Below, one piece after another: positions 47,007 through 56,041 of a DNA stretch of 64,000 nucleotides. The DNA comes from Balneola sp. (GTDB taxonomy: Bacteria; Bacteroidota; Rhodothermia; Balneolales; Balneolaceae): the NCBI GenBank assembly GCA_002694685.1, contig NZMW01000001.1, positions 434,001 to 498,000 on the forward strand, read 5' to 3'. Both the position numbers and the translations under genes were made by a program. Each line of letters opens with the position of its first letter. Position 1 is the first letter of the stretch. Below the pieces are notes generated by a model that searched no databases, was not told the origin of the DNA, and saw only the letters and a list, made by a program, of their open reading frames with translations.

Positions 47007-47789
47007 ATGCTTTATTACAAGGAATATAAATCTTCAGAAAAGAGAGATTGGGTCGTGTTTATTCATGGCGCAGGTGGAAGCTCATCTATTTGGTTTAACC
47101 AACTTCGGGATTTCAAGAAGCATTTCAATGTTTTAATGGTCGATCTGCGAGGTCATGGTAAATCTAAAGACTTACTTCAGAAATACTATGAAGAAAACTA
47201 TTCTTTTGAATTTATCAGCAAAGATATCATCGAGGTTTTGGATCATCTGAAAATTCAAAAAGCACATTTTATAGGTGTGTCTTTAGGAACCATAATTATT
47301 CGGACTATCGCTGAAATTGCACCTGACCGGGTTAAATCCTCAATCTTATGTGGAGCTATTACCCGACTTAATGTACGTTCGAGAATTTTAGTATTTATGG
47401 GACACATGTTCAAAAGATTTATTCCTTACATGTGGCTTTATCGTCTTTTTGCCTGGATCATTATGCCGCGGAAGAGACATGCTAAATCCCGAAATTTATT
47501 TATCAGAGAAGCTAAGAAACTCTATCAAAAAGAGTTTTTAAGGTGGTTTAAGCTTACCAATGAGGTAAACCCTCTATTGCGTTACTTCAAAGAAAAGGAA
47601 GTGCAGTCTCCGATGCTCTATGTGATGGGAAGTGAAGACCATATGTTTCTCCCTCCAGTTAAACAGATCGTGAACAAACACAATAACTCTACACTCAAAG
47701 TGATCGAGAATTGTGGGCATGTATGTAATGTGGAGCGCCCCGGTGCTTTTAACCGGGTATCAATTGAGTATCTAAAATCCCACTCTTAG
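47007..47789 (+). CDS. alpha/beta hydrolase
   Basis: A 260-residue alpha/beta-hydrolase-fold protein: oxyanion HGAGGSSSIW (about 20-29), nucleophile elbow GVSLGTI, acid in GSEDHMFLPP and base His in ENCGHVCNVERPG. It has a very basic cap region (KRFIPYMW, MPRKRHAKSRNLF). Specific substrate is unknown; the MhpC/RsbQ-like group is closest by look. Convergent with the secretin gene, 11-nt gap. Confidence 0.87.
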   Translation: MLYYKEYKSSEKRDWVVFIHGAGGSSSIWFNQLRDFKKHFNVLMVDLRGHGKSKDLLQKYYEENYSFEFISKDIIEVLDHLKIQKAHFIGVSLGTIIIRTIAEIAPDRVKSSILCGAITRLNVRSRILVFMGHMFKRFIPYMWLYRLFAWIIMPRKRHAKSRNLFIREAKKLYQKEFLRWFKLTNEVNPLLRYFKEKEVQSPMLYVMGSEDHMFLPPVKQIVNKHNNSTLKVIENCGHVCNVERPGAFNRVSIEYLKSHS

Positions 47790-47800
47790 AAACGAGGTAG

Positions 47801-49663
47801 TTATTCCTCCTCATCTCCGTTTCTCATTGTAAATAGCCAGGCTTCGTTGTTAATTGAACCGCGAATTTCTCTTGTCCTATCTACTGCAGCTTGGAAATCA
47901 GAAAAACCTTCGTAAGCTACATAATTGAATCTGGTTTCTGGGTGAAACAAGATCTGGGTATTGTACCCTTCCTCATTAAGTGATGTTTTAAAATTCTCTG
48001 CATTTCTGGGCACAAGGAAAGATCCTCCAATAACAAAATATTTCATCTCAGATGTTTCCTCAGTCATTGTCTCAACATTTTGCTCATTCTGTTGATACTC
48101 AAGGTATTCATCAAGGTTGAAAGCTTTTGGAACCACAACCATGAGTTCAGGACGATCAACAGGCATGCTAAGATCTTCAGCTACTTCTTTTTGATCCTCA
48201 GTTAGCTCAGGTTCTCTTTCAATATATACCGTATCAGGTCTCATCTCCTGATTGTTAGTTGCTAAAGTATCAGATTCTTCTTCTATAGGCATTTCTTCCT
48301 CTTCAATATCATCAACCAATGGCTCAGTAAACTCTTCCATCTCAAATACGCGATCTAAGTTTGTCCTCATATTATCACGGGTGCCATTCAGTACTTCTCT
48401 TTGTGTAAGCTTGCGTTGAGAAAGACGTTCTGATACAGGTTGAATCAATTCTGCCTGTAAAATAATGATCAATTCACTTTCAGAATAATCATTAGAATTA
48501 TATCCGAATAAATACCTGAGACCAAAGAACCATCCTGGGAGATCTTTAAGGATCGGTACTCCTCTTCTCACAGCTGATTCTTCTGTTCTGTAAAGGCCGG
48601 CGACATAAGTTGCTTCACCATCCAATAGTATGGCAGAGGTCGTTGCTTCCTGTTTGTTTACAATAGTACTTACAACATCAGGCTGAACAGTAGAACGTTC
48701 AACTTCTAAGTTTAGATAGATAAAAGATGTATCCCCATAAGTGATTATTTCCGGAGTCACATTCAGTATGGTACCTGTACTTATGAAGTTATCAGTTACG
48801 TTACCTGCGATGTCTCTCTGCTTGATTGAGAAATCTTGACCGACCTGGATATTACCTTCTTCTCCATCAACAACTTTAATAGATGGGGTAGCTAAAACTT
48901 TACCAAGGTTATCAGCTTCAAATGCACTAAACAAAGCTTGAACGCTTATGCCAGGTCCAAATTCACCAAAATTAACCAGTGCGTTAAAAGCATTTTGTGA
49001 TACACTTGCTGCATTATAGGAGTTGACCGATACAAATTGATCATTAAAGTTGTTTGCCGGTAATGATTCACTTCCTTCAGATCCAACAAAATCTGAAAGC
49101 GAAGCAGGTACATCACTTGTTAATGTTGACCAATCAATACCAATTTCCTGAAGTGCTCTTTTGTTTCCCTCAAAGAAGGTTGCGTTAATTCTAATTTCAC
49201 GCGTTTGAGTAGTAGCTGCTTGTTCTTGACCACCACCTCCGGTACTGGTGTTTCCACCACTTTGGGTACTAGCTACAGTTCTATTGGTTTCTGGAGCGGC
49301 GACAGTAATCTCATAAAAGTCATCATTCTCGGTCACTTCAAGATCATTAAATCTCATGATGTACTGAAGAGCATCTTTCCAGTGCATAGCCGGCAGATTA
49401 ACACCTATTGTACCGCTATAGCCGGAATTATCGACGATAAATTTGTTTTCATACTCTTGTGCGAAGGTATTTATGATCTCAATAGCTTCATTATAAGTTG
49501 TACTCTTATTAAAAGTAACAATCTCATCGGGGTTGGTGTATTCCCTAAAAGGGTCCACAACCTGTTGCGCATTTACCTGACCTGGTGTTATTGTGCTTAC
49601 CAAGCCAAAAAGTAAAAGGGATAATAAACCTATTTTAAATAATTTTTCTTTCATGGGTTTCAT
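47801..49663 (-). CDS. pilQ: type IV pilus/type II secretion secretin with C-terminal SPOR domain
   Basis: A 620-residue protein: signal peptide (GLLSLLLFGLVSTITPGQVNA), N-terminal secretin N0-like domain (about 45-120, WKDALQYIMRFNDLEVTEN), a Gly/Thr-rich linker, the secretin pore domain (about 160-425; IQVGQDFSIKQRDIAG, SAILLDGEATYVAGLY, GVPILKDLPGWFFGLRYLFG), an acidic linker (EEEEMPIEEESD), and a terminal SPOR-like domain (YFVIGGSFLVPRNAENFKTS, about 546-615). Secretins form the outer-membrane gate; SPOR domains bind denuded peptidoglycan glycan. Last gene of the pilus operon, overlapping the upstream gene by 4 nt. Confidence 0.88.
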   Translation of the reverse strand: MKPMKEKLFKIGLLSLLLFGLVSTITPGQVNAQQVVDPFREYTNPDEIVTFNKSTTYNEAIEIINTFAQEYENKFIVDNSGYSGTIGVNLPAMHWKDALQYIMRFNDLEVTENDDFYEITVAAPETNRTVASTQSGGNTSTGGGGQEQAATTQTREIRINATFFEGNKRALQEIGIDWSTLTSDVPASLSDFVGSEGSESLPANNFNDQFVSVNSYNAASVSQNAFNALVNFGEFGPGISVQALFSAFEADNLGKVLATPSIKVVDGEEGNIQVGQDFSIKQRDIAGNVTDNFISTGTILNVTPEIITYGDTSFIYLNLEVERSTVQPDVVSTIVNKQEATTSAILLDGEATYVAGLYRTEESAVRRGVPILKDLPGWFFGLRYLFGYNSNDYSESELIIILQAELIQPVSERLSQRKLTQREVLNGTRDNMRTNLDRVFEMEEFTEPLVDDIEEEEMPIEEESDTLATNNQEMRPDTVYIEREPELTEDQKEVAEDLSMPVDRPELMVVVPKAFNLDEYLEYQQNEQNVETMTEETSEMKYFVIGGSFLVPRNAENFKTSLNEEGYNTQILFHPETRFNYVAYEGFSDFQAAVDRTREIRGSINNEAWLFTMRNGDEEE

Positions 49664-50532
49664 CGCTCTATCTCCAAGGTAACCAATTCGGTGATGCCAC
49701 CTTTGTTTAGATTAAAAGTAGCGGATTTACTATTGAGGTCTATAGATTCTAATTTTCCGAGATAAACATTATCTCCTTTTCTGAGTGAATTCACATTCCC
49801 ACCCTGATCAACTATAAATATTCTTGATCCTGTTAATCCGATAAGCCTGCTTTGTTCAATATTGACCAGATTATCTTCATTAGGCTCTATAACGGTACGT
49901 ATTAAAGGAAAAAAGGGATTATAAGTTGACACATTTTCATCCAAAACAAGCTGATCTGTACGCTGAAGACCTTCCTGTATCGATATTCGCTCGTAATAGC
50001 TTTCCAATGTGAAACCAAAGGTTATATCTCTTAACTCTTCAACTGCGCTTCCTCCCGGAGGAGTCAAAGAAAGACCCGTCACTTTGTTAAGCAACTGACT
50101 ATTCTCAATCTTATTTATGAAATTAACAACATTCTCGTAGTTACCATATCCGTTAATATCAGCTCTTAAAATACCATATTGATCCTGTCGGGTAGAGTCC
50201 ATAAATACAAAATCAAAATACACTTTCGAAGAGGTACTGCTATTACTTATATAGTTTAGATAGTCATAAACATCATCTGGATCTGGTGACTTAAACAGTG
50301 ACTTATCGGCATTATCTACTATTACAAGAGCCCGCTGATAGGTCTGATTTAGTTCAGGAAATGCATCGCTGGTAGCTTTTTTACTGTTGAAATCTTTTTG
50401 CTTTTCCGTAATTGCTGTCTGCAAATCTTCAAGTTCAGATAATTGAAAAAACTTAACATAGGTGAAAGCGGCACCTACAAAGAGTGTTAATGTTACTAAA
50501 AGAATGATTGTATTTCTGACCGCGTACGACAA
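49660..50532 (-). CDS. PilO-like protein with PilP/GspC-like C-terminal domain
   Basis: A 290-residue protein with one N-terminal transmembrane segment (TIILLVTLTLFVGAAFTYV), a coiled coil (LEDLQTAITEKQKDFNSKKA), a ferredoxin-like PilO region (about 60-185) and a C-terminal beta domain (IGLTGSRIFIVDQGGNVNSL, KGDNVYLGKLESIDLNSKSA) that resembles the HR domain of PilP/GspC contacting the secretin. The protein thus seems to combine inner-membrane alignment functions of PilO and PilP. It lies between the PilM-N fusion (7-nt gap) and the secretin gene. Confidence 0.75.
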   Translation of the reverse strand: MSYAVRNTIILLVTLTLFVGAAFTYVKFFQLSELEDLQTAITEKQKDFNSKKATSDAFPELNQTYQRALVIVDNADKSLFKSPDPDDVYDYLNYISNSSTSSKVYFDFVFMDSTRQDQYGILRADINGYGNYENVVNFINKIENSQLLNKVTGLSLTPPGGSAVEELRDITFGFTLESYYERISIQEGLQRTDQLVLDENVSTYNPFFPLIRTVIEPNEDNLVNIEQSRLIGLTGSRIFIVDQGGNVNSLRKGDNVYLGKLESIDLNSKSATFNLNKGGITELVTLEIER

Positions 50533-50539
50533 TGTTCTC

Positions 50540-52273
50540 CTATTGCTGTATTAAATCTTCAATTCCCTGAACACTTTCAGGTGTATATATATTTTCATCT
50601 TCAAAAAAGTCTCTAATAATATACCTGAAGTCATATACTTCTTGATCTCTAATTATATCCTCAGTTACATTTAGGAGTGTAGCATTCTCAAATAAATCAG
50701 CTATTTGAGGAATCCTGCTTTTATATATAGCATATCCACTTATCTCAATATCACCTTCTCCAACCTGATTCATAGAGGTAAGCCAAACTGAATTTACATC
50801 ATCAAATCCGCTGTTAAGAAGGCCTAAGTTTTTTGACCACCTCAACGTCCCTTGGTTGAGCTCGCTGAGCAAAGATAATTTTGACTGAATTTGTTCAAGT
50901 TCGGCACTAATCTGGTTGTACCTTTGAACCGTTGGTTCCAATGAGCGAATTTGTGAGTCAAGAGTATTCACTTCATTCTCTAATCGGTCAATATCCGTAG
51001 CGTACTGAGTATAGAAATGGTTTGAAATAATGGGGGTCAGCAAAATCAGAAGTAATAATAAAAAACCATGCCACTGCAGTTTAAAAATCTTTTGGCGGTC
51101 TATTACATAATTAGGAAGAAATGAAATATTCGGAAATACTTCTTTTCTAAACCCTGAAGCTGACCAGGCTGCCCCTATAGCAGTAGTAAATGATGGAATT
51201 GAGTCTGGCTTAATCTCACCGGTATCGAGGAAATCATCGGAATAACTAAACTCGGCTACATCCACATCCTGAAATCTCTCCTCAAAAAATTCTACGGCCG
51301 CATCTCCTAAAGAATTATTACAAATGATCAAGCGATCAAGATTAGGCACTTCACCTGTATCAAGCTGGAAAAGAATTTTACTGAAAATAGTATTTAGGAA
51401 TTTTGGGTTTTTAATCCCTTCAGTAATGATTGGTGAAACAATCCAAAGCTGACTTCCTTTTAGAAATAGAATCCGGCTTGTTTTCTCACCAAACTGTACA
51501 ACTCCGGTAATGCTGTTAGCCTCTAACTCATAATTAGCGCGAATTAGGGAAAGTAAAATTATTTCATCCGGGAGAATTTCTTGAATGAATAATTTCCCCC
51601 TGTAAATATCCCGGCTCCGATCTAAAAGTTTCAACAAATCGGGTTCATCATCAATGGATGTTAATAGTAACGCTCCATCATCGCGAACTGAGTATGAATA
51701 GTAATCTTCCGCTTTTGAGACCCCGTGTAAAGCTTCGAGACGATCGTCAACTATTACCTGAAGATCTTTCTTCTTTGTTTCAGAGAAGTCAACGTCTTTT
51801 AAAATCTGGAATATTGTCTGTCCCGCAGGAATACTAATCCCTACATCAGCTCTTTTGCTATCTACCTGGGTTAGTAGATTATAAATTAGAAGTTCATTAG
51901 AAGCAGCAGCTTCAGTTTCGTCGATCATGTCAGTATCAACGATTTCTTCAGAACTCTCAAGATCATCAAAATCTAAATCATCAAGATCATCTTCAAAATT
52001 CTCAAGATCCAGTTCAACCTCTTCTTCCTCCTCATCCCCTTCATCTAGACCGAAAATAGCATCTTCATCGTCCAGGCTGTCATCTAAAGTATCAAATACG
52101 TCGCCAACTTCTTCTTCCTTAGGAGTGTTCTTAGTCTTCTTTTTGAGACTTTCGACCAGACGTACTTTATCCAGACTCAATAAAGTCACCTTTTTGCCAG
52201 AAACTTCAATCCTGGCAACCTTTAGGTAATCCTCATCAACAACTATGCCTGTAAAAGTTTTATTTCCAACCAT
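50540..52273 (-). CDS. PilM-PilN fusion protein with acidic insertion
   Basis: A 577-residue protein. The N-terminal 390 residues form an actin-like PilM domain (FTGIVVDEDYLKVARIEVSG, TTAIGAAWSASGF), interrupted at residues 53-121 by an extremely Asp/Glu-rich insertion. A transmembrane segment (HGFLLLLLILLTPIISNHFY, about 405-425), a coiled coil (DRLENEVNTLDSQIRSLEPT) and a PilN-like periplasmic ferredoxin domain follow. In Pseudomonas these are two proteins, PilM (cytoplasm) and PilN (membrane), that dock onto each other; here one polypeptide covers both, as in GspL. It is downstream of pilT by 11 nt. Confidence 0.82.
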   Translation of the reverse strand: MVGNKTFTGIVVDEDYLKVARIEVSGKKVTLLSLDKVRLVESLKKKTKNTPKEEEVGDVFDTLDDSLDDEDAIFGLDEGDEEEEEVELDLENFEDDLDDLDFDDLESSEEIVDTDMIDETEAAASNELLIYNLLTQVDSKRADVGISIPAGQTIFQILKDVDFSETKKKDLQVIVDDRLEALHGVSKAEDYYSYSVRDDGALLLTSIDDEPDLLKLLDRSRDIYRGKLFIQEILPDEIILLSLIRANYELEANSITGVVQFGEKTSRILFLKGSQLWIVSPIITEGIKNPKFLNTIFSKILFQLDTGEVPNLDRLIICNNSLGDAAVEFFEERFQDVDVAEFSYSDDFLDTGEIKPDSIPSFTTAIGAAWSASGFRKEVFPNISFLPNYVIDRQKIFKLQWHGFLLLLLILLTPIISNHFYTQYATDIDRLENEVNTLDSQIRSLEPTVQRYNQISAELEQIQSKLSLLSELNQGTLRWSKNLGLLNSGFDDVNSVWLTSMNQVGEGDIEISGYAIYKSRIPQIADLFENATLLNVTEDIIRDQEVYDFRYIIRDFFEDENIYTPESVQGIEDLIQQ

Positions 52274-52284
52274 ATAAATAGAAA

Positions 52285-53532
52285 CTAGTAATTAATTTCG
52301 CTTAGTAGTTGAACCATTTTGGTTTTGTTATTAGCGTGATTCAATGCATTCTCTTTAGATATAACGCCATCAGTATATAGCCTCTTTAAATCCTGCTCCA
52401 TGGTATTCATACCTTTCTCGCTTCCTTCCATCAACATCTGGTATATCTCACCAACGTTGTTGTTTCTGATGGCAGCTTTAACAGAGGCATTAACCAATAA
52501 AACTTCTTTGGCCATCACACGGCGGCCATCAAGGCTGGGGACTAGTTTCTGACTAATTACACAAGTCAATACATCTGCGAGTCGTGTTCTGACTCGGTTC
52601 TGCTCCTCAGTTGGAACTTCACCCAATATACGTTCAATACTCTCCATTGCAGAGGAAGTGTGAAGAGTTCCAAATGTTTTATGTCCTGAATCGGTAATTT
52701 CCAAAGCAGTTAAAATCGTTTCAGGATCACGAAGCTCACCAATAACAATAATATCCGGATCCTGACGAAGAGCCTGAACAGCACCCTCTTTAAATGACTC
52801 AACATCTCGTCCAACTTCCCTATGACGAACTACCGATTTAATGGGTGTATGAATAAGTTCAACTGGCGATGCAATAATAACTATATGAGAATCAACCGTT
52901 CTGTTGTTGGCATCAATGATTGTATCAAGAGTAGATGATTTACCAGAACCCGTAATTCCAGTAATGAGAGTTAGTCCATACTTATAGTATTTAAGACTCA
53001 ATGCTTTGGCAACTTCAGTATGGGCTCCTAATTTTTTAAAAGGACGGATCGTATTATCAATCTTACGCATGTTTAGTGCTAAATGCTCAAGATCAAAATA
53101 CATATCAGCTCTAAATCGCTGCGATTCTCCATTGCCTAAAGATATTGAATAGGAGAAATCAAGGTTTTTGTCTTTTACCAGTCTCTTTCTTTGTGTGGGG
53201 AGAATGGCATTATGAAGCAGCACATTTGTTTCGTCCAGCGTTAAGTTCTCTGGTTCCCGGGCAGGTTTTTTATCTCCAAAGATTCGATACCAGATTCTTC
53301 CATCACATCCAGGTCCTCCGAGGTCAATATCAGAAGCTTCATTCTTCTCCATCCTTTTGAGATAAGAATCCAATATTTCAGAAAGTCCTTTTCTGTGTTC
53401 CTCTTTGAGGCTTTCAACTACTTCACCGATGTGGATATGGCGATCAATACCTCGAGAAGTACTTGGGATTTTATCTATTACTGGCTTTACCAGTTTAGAT
53501 AATTTATTCAAATTTGTTGTTGCCGCCTCCAT
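52285..53532 (-). CDS. pilT: PilT/PilU-like pilus retraction ATPase
   Basis: A 415-residue secretion ATPase. Walker A ITGITGSGKSSTLDTII, Asp box region IVIGELRDPETI, His box HKTFGTLHTSSAMESIERIL and the C-terminal QKLVPSLDGRRVMAKEVLLV (AIRxNNV-like: AIRNNNVGEIYQML) identify PilT/PilU rather than PilB. The AIRNLIRE C-terminal motif of true PilT is not evident. The frame opens at 53583, but the 17 extra residues look non-native and the ATG at 53532 (MEAATTNLNKLSKLVKP) is preferred. It follows the cNMP-binding gene. Confidence 0.9.
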   Translation of the reverse strand: MEAATTNLNKLSKLVKPVIDKIPSTSRGIDRHIHIGEVVESLKEEHRKGLSEILDSYLKRMEKNEASDIDLGGPGCDGRIWYRIFGDKKPAREPENLTLDETNVLLHNAILPTQRKRLVKDKNLDFSYSISLGNGESQRFRADMYFDLEHLALNMRKIDNTIRPFKKLGAHTEVAKALSLKYYKYGLTLITGITGSGKSSTLDTIIDANNRTVDSHIVIIASPVELIHTPIKSVVRHREVGRDVESFKEGAVQALRQDPDIIVIGELRDPETILTALEITDSGHKTFGTLHTSSAMESIERILGEVPTEEQNRVRTRLADVLTCVISQKLVPSLDGRRVMAKEVLLVNASVKAAIRNNNVGEIYQMLMEGSEKGMNTMEQDLKRLYTDGVISKENALNHANNKTKMVQLLSEINY

Positions 53533-53671
53533 ATAAAGCCAAATAAGATTGTGATGACAAATATCAGGATAACCCAGACACATCTTTGTTACGAAAAAAT
53601 TAAAATAAATTAATCTCTAGCCTAAATCAGGATGAAATTAACCTTCAAATAATTTTATATCCGTATGGGTT

Positions 53672-54178
53672 TTACCAGTTTGTATCGTTTAATAACCGTT
53701 TTTTAAGATTTAGTAACTGAACATTCATGTTACTGATTTTACGCTGCTGTATTTCGATGATATTCTTTGTAAATATATTGAACAACTTTTCAGGTTTTTT
53801 CCTGAAAAAATTCAAGGCTTCGTACCGTTCGTACCTTAAAAGCACACAATCGCCTTCTGATGTGACTTTTGCCATTCTGTTATTCTTACTAAAGAGAAAT
53901 GTTTCCCCTAAAAAATTCCCTTCACCTAAGGTGGCCAACTGTATGTTATCCTTCCATATACATACTTTGCCTTCTGCAACAAGATATGCAGAGTTAACAT
54001 ATTCAGACTCGTTTAGGACAATTTCATCTGAAAGAAATCTTTCTTCTTTTCCTAACTGCAAAAACTCTAAGACATCCTCATAGTGAAAGTTTTTTAAAAG
54101 TAACGGTGGTTCTTTTAAAAACTTTTTTATGTAATCAGTCATTAGTTCATCGCCGGAATTTGACATCTCGGTACTCAT
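53672..54178 (-). CDS. cyclic-nucleotide-binding domain protein of the pilus operon
   Basis: A 168-residue protein with a single cNMP-binding (Crp-like) beta-barrel: SAYLVAEGKVCIWKDNIQLA, then LGEGNFLGETFLFSKNNRMA in the position of the phosphate-binding cassette. The Gly, Glu and Arg expected there are retained. A helix follows, but no helix-turn-helix DNA-binding domain, so it is probably not a transcription factor. It lies between pilB and pilT in the operon and may link pilus motors to a nucleotide signal (inference). Confidence 0.82.
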   Translation of the reverse strand: MSTEMSNSGDELMTDYIKKFLKEPPLLLKNFHYEDVLEFLQLGKEERFLSDEIVLNESEYVNSAYLVAEGKVCIWKDNIQLATLGEGNFLGETFLFSKNNRMAKVTSEGDCVLLRYERYEALNFFRKKPEKLFNIFTKNIIEIQQRKISNMNVQLLNLKKRLLNDTNW

Positions 54179-54257
54179 ACTAAACCCCTGTAATGGTTGA
54201 TGCTGGCAGTACTTGCAATATGCATTAAGTTAATATTTAATTTCAAGTTTTCCGCTT

Positions 54258-56033
54258 TTAATCTTCAATGGTTGCTGCAACGATTTCTTCGATAGTAGAA
54301 ACACCCTCTTTTATGCGTTCCCTGCCAGACCCACGCAATGTAAGCATACCTTGCGACATTGCTAAGTCTTTAATGGCTCCTTCATCAATATCGCCACCAG
54401 CGTCTAAAATCATCTGTTTAATTTCTTTGGAAAAATAAAGTGCTTCGTGGATACCGGCTCGTCCTTTAAAACCAGTTTGGTTACATTTTTCACAACCAAC
54501 TGCTTTATAAAAGGTAGATTCTTCTATTTCTTTGTCGGTAAACCCAATCCCTTTTGCTGATTCTGGATGAGGTGTATACACCTCCTTACAATTACTGCAC
54601 AACCTTCTAATAAGACGCTGAGCAACAACTAAGTTCACAGCATTGGCAATAAGAAACGGCTCCACTCCCATTTTGAACAAACGGGAAATAGCACTTGGCG
54701 CGTCATTAGTGTGAAGTGTGGAAAAAGTTAAGTGACCGGTATTTGCCAATTTAATCGCAATTTCAGCAGTCTTTAAATCCCTCATCTCACCTACCAAAAC
54801 AATATCAGGGTCATGACGCAAAATCCCCCTAATAGATTGGTCAAAACTCATATGATTACTGATTTTTAACTGTCTTGCCCCTTCAATAATGTATTCCACC
54901 GGTTCCTCAACCGTTAGCACGTTTTTTGTAGGATCAATAACATAGTATAAAGCAGCAACCAAGGTAGTCGATTTACCACTACCTGTAGGACCCGTAATAA
55001 TTACGATTCCGGAAGGCTTTTGGATTGATTTGACAAAATTTTCTTTAGCTTGTTTTTGAAGCCCTAGTTTATCAAGGTCTCTAATAACATTACGATCATC
55101 CAGAACCCGGATTACGATAGACTCGAACTTCCGGTCGTATTGCTTACCTACAATTGGCATAATAGAAACACGATACCGGATACCTATCCCATCAATTTGT
55201 CGCTGAATAAAACCATCCTGTGAGGCATCTCTTTCAAAACGATCAACATTTCTGGTCTTATCCTTTATAACAGCAGAAATAGCCTCAGGCTTAACATTCT
55301 TTTGTTGATACCATAATGCAAGCTTACCATCAACCCTAAATCTGATGTCTGTGGTTGTAGGTGAACTTGGTACAATATGCATATCACTTACGCCCTGCCG
55401 AACAGATTCAACCAACATACCCTCAACCAAAGAGTTGAGCATACTTTGATTAATTTCAGCATCAATCTCTTCCTCATCAATCTCTTCCTGACCTTTTTCT
55501 AAATCAGGTTCTTCATAATCTATTTCTTCGAGCAGATCCAGAAACTCATTTTTCTGTTCATAAACACTAGACAAAATGGTTTCAATTGTCTCGTACTGGC
55601 AATAAACCAATTCGGTCTGCTTAAAATTAATCTTGTTCAGAATACTTTGAATATTCGGATCAGAGGGATCAGCCGCAGCAATAGTTATAGAACTTTTACT
55701 CTTCTGGTATGGAAGTGCTTTGTGATGAACCAGTTCATCAACAATTTCTTTGGGGAGTTCTTCTACATTCTCTTTAATGTGTTCCAATACTTCTTCAGGA
55801 ATCTCCTCTATATCTCTCAAAACCTCCCTAAAGGCATAGATGTTAGCAATTTCCTTCATGATCAGGTGCCGGTTCAGCCCCAAATCCTGAGATAATATTT
55901 GCCCGAGTCGCCGATTACTTTCCTTCGGTTCTTCAGAGAGAATGGACAATCCTTTCTGTAACTGCTCTTCAGTGACTATCCCTTTGTTTACAAGGATATC
56001 ACCAATATGTCTTCGGATATTAATTTTTCCCAT
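54258..56033 (-). CDS. pilB: type IV pilus/type II secretion assembly ATPase PilB/GspE
   Basis: A 591-residue ATPase. N-terminal MshEN-type helical domains (IGDILVNKGIVTEEQLQKGL; PYQKSKSSITIAAADPSDPN) precede the motor: Walker A ITGPTGSGKSTTLV, Asp box LVGEMRDLKTAEIAI, His box GHLTFSTLHTNDAPSAISRL. Two CxxC pairs (CSNCKEVY and CEKCNQTGFKGR) form the zinc site of PilB/GspE. An acidic insert (EEIDEEEIDAEI) lies near residue 165. It powers extension or export. 8 nt downstream of pilC. Confidence 0.94.
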   Translation of the reverse strand: MGKINIRRHIGDILVNKGIVTEEQLQKGLSILSEEPKESNRRLGQILSQDLGLNRHLIMKEIANIYAFREVLRDIEEIPEEVLEHIKENVEELPKEIVDELVHHKALPYQKSKSSITIAAADPSDPNIQSILNKINFKQTELVYCQYETIETILSSVYEQKNEFLDLLEEIDYEEPDLEKGQEEIDEEEIDAEINQSMLNSLVEGMLVESVRQGVSDMHIVPSSPTTTDIRFRVDGKLALWYQQKNVKPEAISAVIKDKTRNVDRFERDASQDGFIQRQIDGIGIRYRVSIMPIVGKQYDRKFESIVIRVLDDRNVIRDLDKLGLQKQAKENFVKSIQKPSGIVIITGPTGSGKSTTLVAALYYVIDPTKNVLTVEEPVEYIIEGARQLKISNHMSFDQSIRGILRHDPDIVLVGEMRDLKTAEIAIKLANTGHLTFSTLHTNDAPSAISRLFKMGVEPFLIANAVNLVVAQRLIRRLCSNCKEVYTPHPESAKGIGFTDKEIEESTFYKAVGCEKCNQTGFKGRAGIHEALYFSKEIKQMILDAGGDIDEGAIKDLAMSQGMLTLRGSGRERIKEGVSTIEEIVAATIED

Positions 56034-56041
56034 TTAACCTT

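Noticed and set aside
51927-52229. 100-codon Ser-rich frame on the plus strand
   Set aside because: Antisense of the Asp/Glu-rich insertion of the PilM-N fusion; GAX codons read backwards give Ser runs.
53533-53583. 17-residue N-terminal extension of pilT
   Set aside because: Cys/His-rich residues unlike the family; the ATG at 53532 gives a normal start.
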